DNA of 64,000 nt from Eutreptiella sp. 'Long Island Sound 2002' (GCA_964036045.1 OZ038383.1:41004354-41068353); one strand, 5' to 3'. Counted from the first letter of the stretch, positions 1 to 15,600 are shown. Numbers and translations: made by a program. The notes: a model not told the origin generated them from the letters alone.

Positions 1-64
1 AATATTTCACGGATGTGGTTGCATCAAATATTTGGGGGGTCTACACCCCCAAAATATTTCACGG

Positions 65-830
65 ATGTGGTTCCGTCAAATATTTGGGGGGTCTACACCC
101 CCAAAATATTTCACGGATGGGGTTCCGTCAAATATTTGGGGGCTGTACACCCCAAAAATATTTCACGGATGGGGTTCCGTCAAATATTTGGGGGCTGTAG
201 ACCCCCAGAATATTTCACGGATGTGGTTCCGTCAAATATTTGGGGGGTCTACACCCCGAAAAATATTTGACGGATGGGGTTCCGTCAAATATTTGGGGGG
301 TCTACACCCCGAAAATATTTCACGGATGTGGTTCCGTCAAATATTTGGGGGGTCTACACCCCCAGAATATTTCACGGATGTGGTTGCATCAAATATTTGG
401 GGGGTCTACACCCCCAAAATATTTCACGGATGTGGTTCCGTCAAATATTTGGGGGCTATACAGCCCCAAAATATTTCACGGATGTGGTTGCATCAAATAT
501 TTGGGGGGTCTACACCCCCAAAATATTTCACGGATGGGGTTCCGTCAAATATTTGGGGGCTGTACACCCCAAAAATATTTCACGGATGGGGTTCCGTCAA
601 ATATTTGGGGGCTGTAGACCCCCAGAATATTTCACGGATGTGGTTCCGTCAAATATTTGGGGGGTCTACACCCCGAAAAATATTTGACGGATGGGGTTCC
701 GTCAAATATTTGGGGGGTCTACACCCCGAAAATATTTCACGGATGTGGTTCCGTCAAATATTTGGGGGGTCTACACCCCCAAAATATTTCAGGGATGTGG
801 TTCCGTCAAATATTTGGGGGCTGTAGACCC
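65..830. repeat. Higher-order duplication, 417-bp offset
   Basis: An eight-unit block at about 65-410 recurs at about 482-830 with the same order of variant units, including the AAAAATATTTGACGG and ACACCCCGAAAAT variants. This shows segmental duplication inside the satellite. Confidence 0.7.
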
Positions 831-1419
831 CCAGAATATTTCACAGATGGGGTTCCGTCAAATATTTGGGGGGTCTACACCCCCAAAAATATTTGACGGA
901 TCGGTTTCCGTAAAATATTTCGGGGGTCTACAACCCCAAAATATTTCACGGATGTGGTTCCGTCACATATTTTGGGGCTGTACACCCCCCAAATATTTCA
1001 CCGATGTGGTTCCGTCGAATATTTGGGGGGTCTACACCCCCAAAATATTTGACGGATGTGGTTCCGTCAAATATTTGGGGGCTCTACACCCCCAGATGTT
1101 TGACGGATGGGGTTCCGTCAAATATTTGGGGGCTGTACACCCCCAAAATATTTCACGGATGTGGTTCCGTCAAATATTTGGGGGGTCTACACCCCCAAAA
1201 TATTTGACGGATGGGGTTCCGTCAAATATTTGGGGGGTCTACACCCCCAAAGTATTTGACGGATGTGGTTCCGTCAAATATTTCGGGGCTGTACACCCCC
1301 AAAATATTTCACGGATGTGGTTCCGTCAAATATTTGGGGGGTCTACACCCCCAAATATTTGACGGATGGGGTTCCGTCAAATATTTGGTGGCTGTAGACC
1401 CCCAAAATATTTGACGGAT

Positions 1420-3176
1420 GGGGTTCCGTCAAATATTTGGGGGGTCTACACCCCCAAAATATTTGACGGATGTGGTTCCGTCAAATATTTGGGGGGTCTA
1501 CACCCCCAAAATATTTCACGGATTTGGTTCCGTCAAATATTTGGGGGGTCTACACCCCCAAAATATTTGACGGATGGGGTTCCGTCAAATATTTGGGGGG
1601 TCTACACCCCCAAAATATTTGACGGATGGGGTTCCGTCGAATATTTGGGGGGTCTACACCCCCAAAGTATTTGACGGATGTGGTTCCGTCAAATATTTGG
1701 GGGCTGTACACCCCCCAAATATTTCACGGATGTGGTTCCGTCGAATATTTGGGGGGTCTACACCCCCAAAATATTTCACGGATGGGGTTTCGTCAAATAT
1801 TTGGGGGGTCTACACCCCCAAAATATTTGACGGATGGGGTTCCGTCAAATATTTGGGGAGTCTACACCCCCAAAATATTTCACAGATGTGGTTCCGTCAA
1901 ATATTTGGGGGCTGTACACCCCCCAAATATTTCACGGATGCGGTTCCGTCAAATATTTGGGGGGTCTACACCCCCAAAATATTTCACGGATGTGGTTCCG
2001 TCAAATATTTGGGGGGTCTACACCCCCAATATATTTCACGGATGGGGTTCCGTGAAATATTTGGGGGGTATACGGCCCCAGAATATTTCACGGATGGGGT
2101 TCCGTCAAATATTTGGGGGCTGTAGACCCCCCAAATATTTGACGGATGGGGTTCCGTCAAATATTTGGGGGGTCTACACCCCCAAAATATTTGAGGGATG
2201 GGGTTCCGTGAAATATTTGGGGGCTGTACACCCCCAAAGTATTTCACCGATGTGGTTCCGTCAAATATTTGGGGGCTATACATCCCCCAAATATTTCACG
2301 GATGTGGTTCCGTCAAATATTTGGGGGGTCTACACCCCGAAAATATTTGACGGATGGGGTTCCGTCAAATATTTGGGGGGTCTACACCCCCAAAATATTT
2401 GACGGATGTGGTTCCGTCAAATATTTGGGGGGTCTACACCCCCAAAATATTTCACGGATGTGGTTCCGTCAAATATTTGGGGGGTCTACACCCCCAAAAT
2501 ATTTGACGGATGGGGTTCCGTCAAATATTTGGGGGGTCTACACCCCCAAAATATTTGACGGATGGGGTTCCGTCGAATATTTGGGGGGTCTACACCCCCA
2601 AAGTATTTGACGGATGTGGTTCCGTCAAATATTTGGGGGCTGTACACCCCCCAAATATTTCACGGATGTGGTTCCGTCAAATATTTGGGGGGTCTACACC
2701 CCCAAAATATTTCACGGATGGGGTTTCGTCAAATATTTGGGGGGTCTACACCCCCAAAATATTTGACGGATGGGGTTCCGTCAAATATTTGGGGAGTCTA
2801 CACCCCCAAAATATTTCACAGATGTGGTTCCGTCAAATATTTGGGGGCTGTACACCCCCCAAATATTTCACGGATGCGGTTCCGTCAAATATTTGGGGGG
2901 TCTACACCCCCAAAATATTTCACGGATGTCATTCCGTCAAATATTTGGGGGGTCTACACCCCCAATATATTTCACGGATGGGGTTCCGTGAAATATTTGG
3001 GGGGTATACACCCCCAGAATATTTCACGGATGGGATTCCGTCAAATATTTGGGGGCTGTAGACCCCCCAAATATTTGACGGATGGGGTTCCGTCAAATAT
3101 TTGGGGGGTCTACACCCCCAAAATATTTGAGGGATGGGGTTCCGTCAAATATTTGGGGGCTGTACACCCCCAAAGT
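1420..3176. repeat. Higher-order duplication, 936-bp offset
   Basis: An 18-unit block at about 1,420-2,240 is repeated at about 2,356-3,176 with the same sequence of rare variants (for example the GTTTCGTC, CACCCCCAATATATT and ATTTGAGGGATG units). The offset is exactly 18 x 52 bp. A few single-base differences separate the copies, such as the GATGTCATTCC unit in the second. Confidence 0.8.
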
Positions 3177-3560
3177 ATTTCACCGATGTCGTTCCGTCAA
3201 ATATTTGGGGGCTATACATCCCCCAAATATTTCACGGATGTGGTTCCGTCAAATATTTGGGGGGTCTACACCCCGAAAATATTTGACGGATGGGGTTCCG
3301 TCAAATATTTGGGGGCTGTACACCCCCAAAGCATTTCACCGATGTCGTTCCGTCAAATATTTGGGGGCTATACATCCCCCAAATATTTCACGGATGTGGT
3401 TCCGTCAAATATTTGGGGGGTCTACACCCCGAAAATATTTGACGGATGGGGTTCCGTCAAATATTTGGGGGCTGTACACCCCCAAAGTATTTCACCGATG
3501 TCGTTCCGTCAAATATTTGGGGGCTATACATCCCCCAAATATTTCACGGATGGGGTTCCG
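3107..3560. repeat. Three-unit (156-bp) higher-order repeat, three copies
   Basis: A 156-bp trimer of the satellite unit occurs three times in a row. It carries the ACACCCCGAAAAT, ACCGATGTCGTTCC and CTATACATCCCCC variants. Its length is the smallest multiple of 52 bp that also preserves reading frame, although unequal exchange alone would explain it. Confidence 0.75.
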
Positions 3561-6500
3561 TGAAATATTTGGGGGGTATACACCCCCAGAATATTTCACG
3601 GATGGGGTTCCGTCAAATATTTGGGGGCTGTAGACCCCCAAAGTATTTCACCAATGTGGTTCCGTCAAATATTTGGGGGCTATACATCCCCCAAATATTT
3701 CACGGATGTGGTTCCGTCAAATATTTGGGGGGTCTACAGCCCCAAAATATTTCACGGATGTGGTTCCGTCAAATATTTGGGGGGTCTACACCCCCAAAAT
3801 ATTTCACGGATGTGGTTCCGTCAAATATTTGGGGGCTGTAGACCCCCAAAGTATTTCACGGATGGGGTTCCGTCAAATATTTGGGGGCTTTACATCCCCA
3901 AAATATTTGACGGATGTGGTTCCGTCAAATATTTGGGGGGTCTACACCCCCAAAATATTTCACGGATGTGGTTCTGTCAAATATTTGGGGGGTCTACACC
4001 CCCAAAATATTTCACAGATGTGGTTCCGTCAAATATTTGGGGGATGTACACCCCCCGAATGTTTCACGGATGTGGTTCCGTCAAATATTTGGGGCGTCTA
4101 CACCCCCAAAATATTTCACCGATGTGGATCCGTCAAATATTTGGGGGGTCTACACCCCCAAAATATTTCACGGATGTGGTTGCATCAAATATTTGGGGGG
4201 TCTACACCCCCAAAATATTTCACGGATGTGGTTCCGTCAAATATTTGAGGGGTCTACACCCCCAGAATATTTCACGGATGGGGTTCCGTCAAATATTTGG
4301 GGGCTGTAGAACCCCAAAATATTTCAAGGATGGGGTTCCGTCAAATATTTGGGGGCTGTAGACCCCCAGAATATTTCACGGATGTGGTTCCGTCAAATAT
4401 TGGGGGGGTCTACCCCCCGAAAAATATTTGACGGATGGGGTTCCGTCAAATATTTGGAGGGTCTACACCCCGAAAATATTTCACGGATGTGGTTCCGTCA
4501 AATATTTGGGGGCTGTACACCCCCAAAATATTTGACGGATGTGGTTCCGTCAAATATTTGGGGGCTCTACACCTCCAAATGTTTGACGAATGGGGTTCCG
4601 TCAAATATTTGGGGGCTGTACACCCCCCAAATATTTCACGAATGTGGTTCCGTCAAATATTTGGGGGGTCTACACCCCCAAAATATTTGACGGTCGGGGT
4701 TCCGTCAAATATTTGGGGGGTCTACACCCCCAAAGTATTTGACGGATGTGGTTCCGTCAAATATTTGGGGGCTGTACACCCCCAAAATATTTCACGGATG
4801 TGGTTCCGTCAAATATTTGGGGGGTCTACACCCCCAAAATATTTCACGTATGTGGTTCCGTCAAATATTTGGGGGGTCTACACCCCCAAATATTTGACGG
4901 ATGGGGTTCCGTCAAATATTTGGTGGCTGTAGACCCCCAAAATATTTGACGGATGGGGATCCGTCAAATATTTGGGGGGTCTACACCCCCAAAATATTTG
5001 ACGGATGGGGTTCCGTCAAATATTTGGGGGGTCTACACCCCCAAAATATTTGACGGATGGGGTTCCGTCAAATATTTGGGGGGTCTACACCCCCAAAATA
5101 TTTGACGGATGGGGTTCCGTCGAATATTTGGGGGGTCTACACCCCCAAAGTATTTGATGGATGTGGTTCCGTCAAATATTTGGGGGGTCTACACCCCCCA
5201 AATATTTCACCGATGTGGTTCCGTCAAATATTTGGCGGGTCTACACCCCCAAAATATTTCACGGATGTGGTTCCGTCAAATATTTGGGGGGTCTACACCC
5301 CCAAAATATTTCACGGATGCCGTTCCGTCAAATATTTGGGGGGTCTACACCCCCAAAATATTTCAGGGAGGGGGTTCCGTCAAATATTTGGGGCTGTAGA
5401 CCCCCGAAATATTTCACAGGTGGGGTTCCGTCAAATATTTGGGGGGTCTACACCCCCAAAATATTTGACGGATGGGGTTCCTTAAAATATTTCGGGGGTC
5501 TACAACCCCAAAATATTTCACGGATGTGGTTCCGTCACATATTTGGGGGCTGCACACCCCCCAAATATTTCACGGATGTGGTTCCGTCAAATATTTGGGG
5601 GGTCTACACCCCCAAAATATTTCACGGATGGGGTTCCGTCAAATATTTGGGGAGTCTACACCCCCAAAATATTTCACGGATGTGGTTCCGTCAAATATTT
5701 GGGGGGTCTACACCCCCAAAATATTTCAGGGATGTGGTTCCGTCAAAAATTTGGGGGGTCTACAGCCCCAAAATATTTCACGGATGTGGTTCCGTGAAAT
5801 ATTTGGGGGGTCTACAGCCCCAAAATATTTGATGGATGTGGTTCCGTCAAATATTTGGGGGGTCTACAACCCCAAAATATTTCACGGATGGGGTTCCGTC
5901 AAATATTTGGGGGCTGTCGACCCCCAGAATATTTCACGGATGGGGTTCCGTCAAATATTTGGGAGCTGTACACCCCCAAAATATTTGACGGATGTGGTTC
6001 CGTCAAGAATTTGGGGGGTCTACATCCCCAAAATATTTCACGGATGTGGTTCCGTCAAAGATTTTGGGGGTCTACACCCCCAAAGTATTTCACGGATGTG
6101 GTTCCGTGAAATATTTGGGGGCTGTACACCCCCCAAATATTTCACGGATGTGGTTCCGTCAAATATTTGGGGGGTCTACAGCCCCAAAATATTTCACGGA
6201 CGTGGTTTCGTCAAATATTTGGGGGGTCTACACCCCCAAAATATTTCACGGATGGGGTTCCGTCAAATATTTGGGGGCTGTAGACCCCCAAAATATTTCA
6301 CGGATGGGGTTCCGTCAAATATTTGGGGGGTCTACACCCGCAAAATATTTGACGGATGGGGTTCCGTCAAATATTTGGGGGCTGTACAGCCCCAAAGTAT
6401 TTCACCGATGTGGTTCCGTCAAATATTTGGGGGCTGTGCACCCCCCAAATATTTCACGGATGTGGTTCCGTCAAATATTTGGGGGGTCTACACCCGGAAA

Positions 6501-7473
6501 ATATTTCACGGATGTGGTTCCGTCAAATATTTGGGGGGTCTACAGCCCCAAAATATTTCACGGATGTGGTTCCGTCAAATATTTGGGGGGGTCTACACCC
6601 CCAAAATATTTCACGGATGGGGTTCCGTCAAATATTTGGGGGCTGTAGACCCCCAGAATATTTCATGGATGGGGTTCCATCAAATATTTGGGGGGTCTAC
6701 ACCCCCAAAATATTTCACGGATGTGGTTCCGTCAAATATTTTGGGGGTCTACACCCCCAAAATATTTCACGGATGTGGTTCCGTCAAATATTTGGGGGCT
6801 GTACACCCCCCAAATGTTTCACGGATGTGGTTCCGTCAAATATTTGGGGGGTCTACAGCCCCAAAATATTTCACGGATGTGGCTCCGTCAAATATTTGGG
6901 GGGTCTACACCCCCAAAACATTTCACGGATGGGGTTCCGTCAAATATTTGGGGGCTGTAGACCCCCAGAATATTTCACGGATGTGGTTCCGTCAAATGTT
7001 TGGGGGCTATAGACCCCCAAAAAATTTGACGGATGGGGTTCCGTCAAATATTTGGGGGGTCTACACCCCCCAAATATTTCACGGATGTGGTTGCGTCAAA
7101 TATTTGGGGGGTCTACACCCCTAAAAATATTTGATGGATGGGGTTCCGTCAAATATTTGGGGGGTCTACACCCCCAAAATATTTCACGGATGTGGTTCCG
7201 TCAAATATTTGGGGGCTATACACCCCCCAAATGTTTCACGGATGTGGTTCCGTCAAATATTTGGGGGGTCTACACCCCCAAAATTTTTGACAGATGGGGT
7301 TCCGTCAAATATTTGGGGGGTCTACACCCCCAAAATATTTCACGGATGTGGTTCCGTCAAATATTTGGGGGCTGTACACCCTCCAAATATTTCACGGATG
7401 GGGTTCCGTCAAATATTTGGGGGGTCTACACCCCTAAAATATTTCACGGATGTGGTTCCGTCAAATATTTGGG

Positions 7474-9672
7474 GGGTCTACAGCCGCAAAATATTTCACG
7501 GATGTGGTTCCGTCAAATATTTGGGGGGTCTACACCCCCAGAATATTTCACGGATGGGGTTCCGTCAAATATTTGGAGGCTGTAGACCCACAAAATATTT
7601 GACGGCTGGGGTTCCCTCAAATATTTGGGGGGTCTACACCCCCCAAATATTTCACCGATGGGGTTCCGTCAAATATTTGGGGGGTCTACACCCCTAAAAA
7701 TATTTGACGGATGGGGTTCCGTCAAATATTTGGGGGGTCTACGCCCCCAAAATATTTCACGGATGCGGTCGCGTCAAATATTTGGGGGCTGTACACCCCC
7801 CAAATATTTCACGGATGTGGTCCCATCAAATATTTGGGGGGTCTACACCCCCAAAATATTTCACGGATGTGGTTCCGTCAAATATTTGGGGGGTCTACAC
7901 CCCAAAAATATTTCACGCATGTGGTTCCGTCAAATATTTGGGGGGTCTACAGCCCCAAAATATTTCACGAATGTGGTTCCGTCAAATATTTGGGGGGTCT
8001 ACACCCCTAAAATATTTCATGGATGGGGTTCCGTCAAATATTTGGGGGGTCTACACCCCCAAAATATTTCACGGATGTGGTTCTGTCAAATATTTGGGGG
8101 CTATACACCCCCCAAATGTTTCACGGATGTGGTTCCGTCAAATATTTTGGGGGTCTACACCCCCAACATATTTGACGGATGGGGTTCCGTGAAATATTTG
8201 GGGGGTCTACACCCCCAAAATATTTCACGGATGTGGTTCCGTCAAATATTTGGGTGCTGTACACCCTCCAAATATTTCACGGATGGGGTTTCGTCAAATA
8301 TTTGGGGGCTGTACACCCCCCAAATATTTTACGGATGGGGTTCCGTCAAATATTTGGGGGGTCTACACCCCTAAAATATTTGACGGATGGGGTTCCGTCA
8401 AATATTGGGGGGGTCTACACCCCCAAAATATTTCACGGATGTGGTTCCGTCAAATATTAGGGGGCTGTACACCCCCCAAATGTTTCACGGATGTGGTTCC
8501 GTCAAATATTTGGGGGGTCTACAGCCGCAAAATATTTCACGGATGTGGTTCCGTCAAATATTTGGGGGGTCTACACCCCCAAAATATTTCACGGATGTGG
8601 TTCCGTCAAATATTTGGGGGGTCTACAGCCGCAAAATATTTCACGGATGTGGTTCCGTCAAATATTTGGGGGGTCTACACCCCCAGAATATTTCACGGAT
8701 GGGGTTCCGTCAAATATTTGGAGGCTGTAGACCCACAAAATATTTGACGGCTGGGGTTCCCTCAAATATTTGGGGGGTCTACACCCCCCAAATATTTCAC
8801 CGATGGGGTTCCGTCAAATATTTGGGGGGTCTACACCCCTAAAAATATTTGACGGATGGGGTTCCGTCAAATATTTGGGGGGTCTACGCCCCCAAAATAT
8901 TTCACGGATGCGGTTGCGTCAAATATTTGGGGGCTGTACACCCCCCAAATATTTCACGGATGTGGTCCCATCAAATATTTGGGGGGTCTACACCCCCAAA
9001 ATATTTCACGGATGTGGTTCCGTCAAATATTTGGGGGGTCTACACCCCAAAAATATTTCACGGATGTGGTTCCGTCAAATATTTGGGGGGTCTACAACCC
9101 CAAAATATTTCACGAATGTGGTTCCGTCAAATATTTGGGGGGTCTACACCCCTAAAATATTTCATGGATGGGGTTCCGTCAAATATTTGGGGGGTCTACA
9201 CCCCCAAAATATTTCACGGATGTGGTTCTGTCAAATATTTGGGGGCTATACACCCCCCAAATGTTTCACGGATGTGGTTCCGTCAAATATTTGGGGGGTC
9301 TACACCCCCAAAATATTTGACCGATGGGGTTCCGTGAAATATTTGGGGGGTCTACACCCCCAAAATATTTCACGGATGTGGTTCCGTCAAATATTTGGGT
9401 GCTGTACACCCTCCAAATATTTCACGGATGGGGTTTCGTCAAATATTTGGGGGCTGTACACCCCCCAAATATTTTACGGATGGGGTTCCGTCAAATATTT
9501 GGGGGGTCTACACCCCTAAAATATTTGACGGATGGGGTTCCGTCAAATATTGGGGGGGTCTACACCCCCAAAATATTTCACGGATGTGGTTCCGTCAAAT
9601 ATTAGGGGGCTGTACACCCCCCAAATGTTTCACGGATGTGGTTCCGTCAAATATTTGGGGGGTCTACACCCC
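7474..9672. repeat. Recent 1,145-bp segmental duplication in the satellite
   Basis: About 7,474-8,527 and 8,619-9,672 are near-identical across 22 units, offset 1,145 bp (22 x 52 plus one base). Both copies carry the same rare variants: CAGCCGCAAAAT, TTGGAGGCTGTAGACCCAC, GGCTGGGGTTCCCTC, GGTCCCATC and AATATTAGGGG. Only a few bases differ (for example TTTTGGGGG against TTTGGGGGG near 8,146 and 9,291), so this is the youngest large duplication visible in the array. Confidence 0.85.
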
Positions 9673-12600
9673 TAGAATATTTCACGGATGTGGTTCCGTC
9701 AAATATTTGGGGGGTCTACAGCCCCAAAATATTTCACGGATGTGGTTCCGTCAAATATTTTGGGGGTCTACACCCCCAAAATATTTCACGGTGGGGTTCC
9801 GTCAAGTATTTGGGGGCCGTAGACCGCCAGAATATTTCACGGATGGGGTTCCGTCAAATATTTGGGGGCTGTAGACCCCCAAAATATTTGACGGATGGGG
9901 TTCCGTCGAATATTTGGGGGGTCTACACCCCTAAAAATATTAGACGGATGGGGTTCCATCAAATATTTGGGGGAACTACACTCCCAAAATATTTCACGGA
10001 TGTGGTTCCTTCAAATATTTGGGGGCTGTACACCCCCCAAATATTTCACGGCTGTGGTTCCGTCAAATATTTGGGGGGTCTACACCCCCAAAATATTTCA
10101 CGGATGTGGTTCCGTCAAATATTTGGGGGGTTTACAGCCCCAAAATATTTCACGGATGTGGTTCCGTCAAATATTTGGGGGGTCTACAACCCCAAAATAT
10201 TTGACGGATGTGGTTCTGTGAAATATTTGGGGGCTGTACACCCCCCAAATATTTCACGGATGTGGTTCCGTCAAATATTTCGGGGGTCTACAGCCCCAAA
10301 ATATTTCACGGATGTGGTTCCGTCAAATATTTGGGGGGTCTACACCCCCAAAATATTTGACGGATGTGGTTCTGTGAAATATTTGGGGGCTGTACACCCC
10401 CCAAATATTTCACGGATGTGGTTCCGTCAAATATTTGGGGGCCGTACACCCCCAAAATATTTCACGGATGGGGTTCGGTCAAATATTTGGGGGCTGTAGA
10501 CCCCAAGAATATTTCACAGATGGGGTTCCGTCAAATATTTGGGGGCTGTACACCCCCAAAATATTTGACGGATGTGGTTCCGTCAAATATTTCGGGGGTC
10601 TACACCCCCGAAATATTTCACGGATGTGGTTCCGTCAAATATTTTGGGGGTCTACACCCCCAAAATATTTCACGGATGGGGTTCCGTCAAATATTTGGGG
10701 GCTGTACACCCCCAAAATATTTGACGGATGGGGTTCGTCAAATATTTTGGGGGATCTACACCCCCAAAAAGTTTTACGGATGGGGTTCCGTCAAATATTT
10801 GGGGGCCGTACACCCCCAAAATATTTGACGGATGGGGTTCCGTCAAATATTTGGGGGGTCTACACCCCCAAAATATTTCACGGATGTGGTTCCGTCAAAT
10901 ATTTGGGGGGTCTACACCCCCGAAATATTTCACGGGTGTGGTTCCGTCAAATATTTGGGGGGTCTACACCCCCAAAATATTTCACGGATGTGGTTCCGTC
11001 AAATATTTGGGGGTTGTACACCCCCCAAATATTTCACGGATGGGGTTCCGTCAAATAGTTGGGGGCTGTACACCCCGCAAATATTTGACGGCTGGGGTTC
11101 CGTCAAATATTTGGGGGGTCTACACCCCCCAAAATATTTCACAGATGGGGTTCCGTCAAATGTTTGGGGGCTGTACACCCCCCAAATATTTCACGGATGT
11201 GGTTCCGTCAAATATTTGAGGGGTCTACACCCCCCAAAATATTTCACGGATGGGGTTCCGTGAAATATTTGGGTGCTGTACACCCCCCAAATATTTCACG
11301 GATGTGGTGCCGTCAAATATTTGGGGGGTCTACACCCCCAAAATATTTCACGGCTGTGGTTCCGTCAAATATTTGGGGGGTCTACAGCCCCAGAATATTT
11401 CACGGATGGGGTTCCGTCAAATATTTGGGGGCTGTAGACCCCCGAAATATTTCACGGATGGGGTTCCGTCAAATATTTGGGGGATGTAGACCCCGAGAAT
11501 ATTTCACGGATGGAGTTCCGTCAAATATTTGGGGGCTGTACACCCCCCAAACATTTCACGGATGTGGTTCCGTCACATATTTGGGGGGTGTGCACCCCCA
11601 AAATATTTGACGGATGGGGTTCCGTCAAATATTTGGGGGGTCTACACCCCCAAAATATTTCACGGATGTGGTTCCGTCAAATATTTGGGGGCTAGACACC
11701 CCCAAAATATTTCACGGATGTGGATCCGTCAAATATTTGGGGGGTCTACACCCCCAAATATTTGACGGATGGGGTTCCGTCAAATATTTGGGGGCTGTAC
11801 ACCCCCCAAATATTTCACGGATGTGGTTCTGTCAAATATTTGGGGGGGTCTACACCCCCGAAATATTTGACGGATGGGGTTCCGTCAAATATTTGGGGGC
11901 TGTACAGGCCCCAAATATTTCACGGATGTGGTTCCGTCAAATATTTGGGGGGTCTACACCCCAAAAATACTTCACGGATGGGGTTCCGTCAAATATTTGG
12001 GGGGTCTACACCCCCCAAATATTGCAGAGATGGGGTTCTGTCAAATATTTGGGGGTTGTAGACCCCCAAAATATTTCACGGATGTGGTTCCGTCAAATAT
12101 TTGGGGGGTCTACACCCCCAAAATATTTCACGAATGGGGTTCCGTCGAATATTTGGGGGTCTACACCACCAAAATATTTCACGGATGTGGTTCCGTCAAA
12201 TATTTGGGGGGTCTACACCCCCAGAATACTTCACGGATGGGGTTCCGTCAAATATTTGGGGGCTATAGACCCCCGAAAATATTTCACGGATGGGGTTCCG
12301 TCAAATATTTGGGGGCTGTAGACCCCCAGAATATTTCACGGATGGGGTTCCGTCAAATATTTGAGGGCTGTACACCCCCCAAATATTTCACGGATGTGGT
12401 TCCGTCAAATATTTGGGGGGTCTACACCCCCGAAATATTTCACGGATGTGGTTCCGTCAAATATTTGGGGGCCCTACACCCCCAAAATATTTCACGGATG
12501 TGGTTCCGTGAAATATTTGGGGGGTCTACACCCCCAAAATATTTCACGGATGTGGTTCCGTCAAATATTTTGGGGCTGTAGACCCCGAGAATATTTCACG

Positions 12601-15600
12601 GATGGGGTTCCGTCAAATATTTCGGGGCTGTACAACCTCCGAATATTTCACGGATGTGGTTCCGTCACATATTTGGGGGGTCTGCACCCCCAAAATATTT
12701 GACGGATGGGGTTCCGTCAAATATTTGGGGGGTCTAGACCCCCAAAAAATTGCACGGATGTGGTTCCGTCAAATATTTGGGGGGTCTACACCCCCAAAAT
12801 ATTTCACGGATGTGGTTCCGTCAAATATTTGGGGGCTGTACACCCCCAAAATATTTCACGGATGGGGTTCCGTCAAATATTTGGGGGGTCTACACCCCCA
12901 AAGTATTTGACGGATGTGGTTCCGTCAAATATTTGGGGGCTGTACACCCCCCAAATATTGCACGGATGTGGTTCCGTCAAATATTTCGGGGGTCTACACC
13001 CCCAAAATATTTCACGGATGCGGTTCCGTCAAATATTTGGGGGTTCTACACCCCAAAAATATTTCACGGATGGGGTTCCGTCAAAAATTTGGGGGGTCTA
13101 CACCCCCCAAATATTGCACGGACGGGGTTCCGTCAAATATTTGGGGGTTGTAGACCCCCAAAATATTTCACGGATGTGGTTCCGTCAAATATTTGGGGGG
13201 TCTACACCCCCAAAATATTTCACGGATGGGGTTCCGTCAAATATTTGGGGGGTCTACACCCCCCAAATATTTCACGGATGGGGTTCCGTCAAATATTTGG
13301 GGGCTGTAGACCCCCAAAATTTTTCACGGATGGGGTTCCGTCAAATATTTTGGGGGGTCTACACCCCCAAAATATTTGACGGATGGGATTCCGTCAAATA
13401 TTTGGGGGTCTACACCCCCGGAATATTTCACGGATGTGGTTCCGTCAAATATTTGGGGCCTGTACATCCCCAAAATAATTCACGGATGAAGGTCCGTCAA
13501 ATATTTGGGGGCTGTACACCCCCCAAATATTTCACGGATGTGGTTCCGTCAAATATTTGGGGGGTCTACACCCCCAAAACATTTCACGGATGTGGTTCCG
13601 TCAAATATTTGGGGGGTCTACACCCCCAAAATATTTCACGGATGTGGTTCCGTCAAATATTTGGGGGGTCTACACCCCCAAAATATTTCACGGATGTGGT
13701 TCCGTCAAATATTTGGGGGGTCTACACCCCCAGAATATTTCACGGATGGGATTCCGTCAAATATTTGGGGGCTGTAGACCCCCGAAAATTTTTCACGGAT
13801 GGGGCTCCGTCAAATATTTGGTGGCTGTAAACCCCCGGAATATTTCACGGATGGGGTTTCGTCAAATATTTGGGGGCTGTACACCCTCCAAATATTTCAC
13901 GGATGTGGTTCCGTCAAATATTTGGGGGGTCTACACCCCCAAAATGTTTCACGGATGTGGTTCCGTCAAATATTTGGGGGGTCTACACCCCGAAAATATT
14001 TCACGGATGGGGTTCCGTCAAATATTTGGGGGCTGTAGACCCCCCAAATATTTCACGGATGTGGTTCCGTCAAATATTTGGGGGGTCTACACCCCCAAAA
14101 TATTTCACGGATGTGGTTCCGTCAAATATTTGGGGGGTCTACACCCCCAGAATATTTCACGGATGGGGTTCCGTCAAATATTTGGCGGCTGTAGAACCCC
14201 AAAAATTTTGACGGATGGGGTTCCGTCAAATATTTGGGGGGTCTACACCCCCAAAATATTTGACGAATGGGGTTCCGTCACATATTTGAGGACTGTACAC
14301 CCCCCAAATATTTCACGGATGTGGTTCCGTCAAATATTTGGGGGGTCTACACCCCCAAAATATTTCACGGATGTGGTTCCGTCAAATATTTGGGGGGTCT
14401 ACACCCCAAAAATATTTCGGGGATGTGGTTCCGTCAAATATTTTGGGGGTCTACACCCCCAAAATATTTCACGGATGTGGTTCCGTCAAATATTTGGGGG
14501 GTCTACAGCCCCAAAATATTTCACGGATGTGGTTCCGTCAAATATTTGGGGGGTCTACACCCCCAAAATATTTCACGGATGGGGTTCCGTCAAATATTTG
14601 GGGGCTGTAGACCCACAGAATATTTCACGGATGGGGTTCCGTCAAATATTTGGGGGCTGTACACCCCCAAAATATTTGACGGATGTGGTTCCGTCAAGAA
14701 TTTGGGGGGTCTACACCCCCAAAATATTTCACGGATATGGTTTCGTCAAATATTTTGGGGGTCTACACCCCCAAAATATTTCACGGATGTGGTTCCGTGA
14801 AATATTTGGGGGCTGTACACCCCCCAAACATTTCACGGATGTGGTTCCGTCAAATATTTGGGGGGTCTACAGCCCCAAAATATTTCACGGACGTGGTTCC
14901 GTCAAATATTTGGGGGGTCTACACCCCCAAAATATTTCACGGATGGGGTTCCGTCAAATATTTGGGGGCTGTAGACCCCCAGAATATTTCACGGATGGGG
15001 TTCCGTCAACTATTTGGGGGCTATAGACCCCCAAAATATTTGACGGATGGGGTTCCGTCAAATATTTGGTGGCTGTAGACCCCCGGAATATTTCACGGAT
15101 GTGGTTCCGTCCAATATTTGGGGTCTGTACACCCCCCAAATATTTCACGGATGGGGTTCCGTCAAATATTTGGGGGGTCTACACCCCCAAAATATTTCAC
15201 GGATGTGGTTCCGTCAAATATTTGGGGGGTCTACAGCCCCAAAATATTTCACGGATGGGGTTCCGTCAAATATTTGGGGGCTGTAGACCCCCAGAATATT
15301 TCACGGATGTGGTTCCGTCAAATATTTGGGGGCTGTAGACCCCCAAAATATTTGACGGATGGGGTTCCCTCAAATATTTGGGGGGTCTACACCCCCCAAA
15401 TATTTCACGGATGTGGTTCCGTCAAATATTTGGGGGCTGTACACCCCCCAAATATTTCACGGATGTGGTTCCGTCAAATATTTGGGGGGTCTACACCCCT
15501 AAGATATTTGACGGATGGGGTTCCGTCATATATTTGGGGGGTCTACACCCCCAAAATATTTCACGGATGTGGTTCCGTCAAATATTTAGGGGGTCTACAG

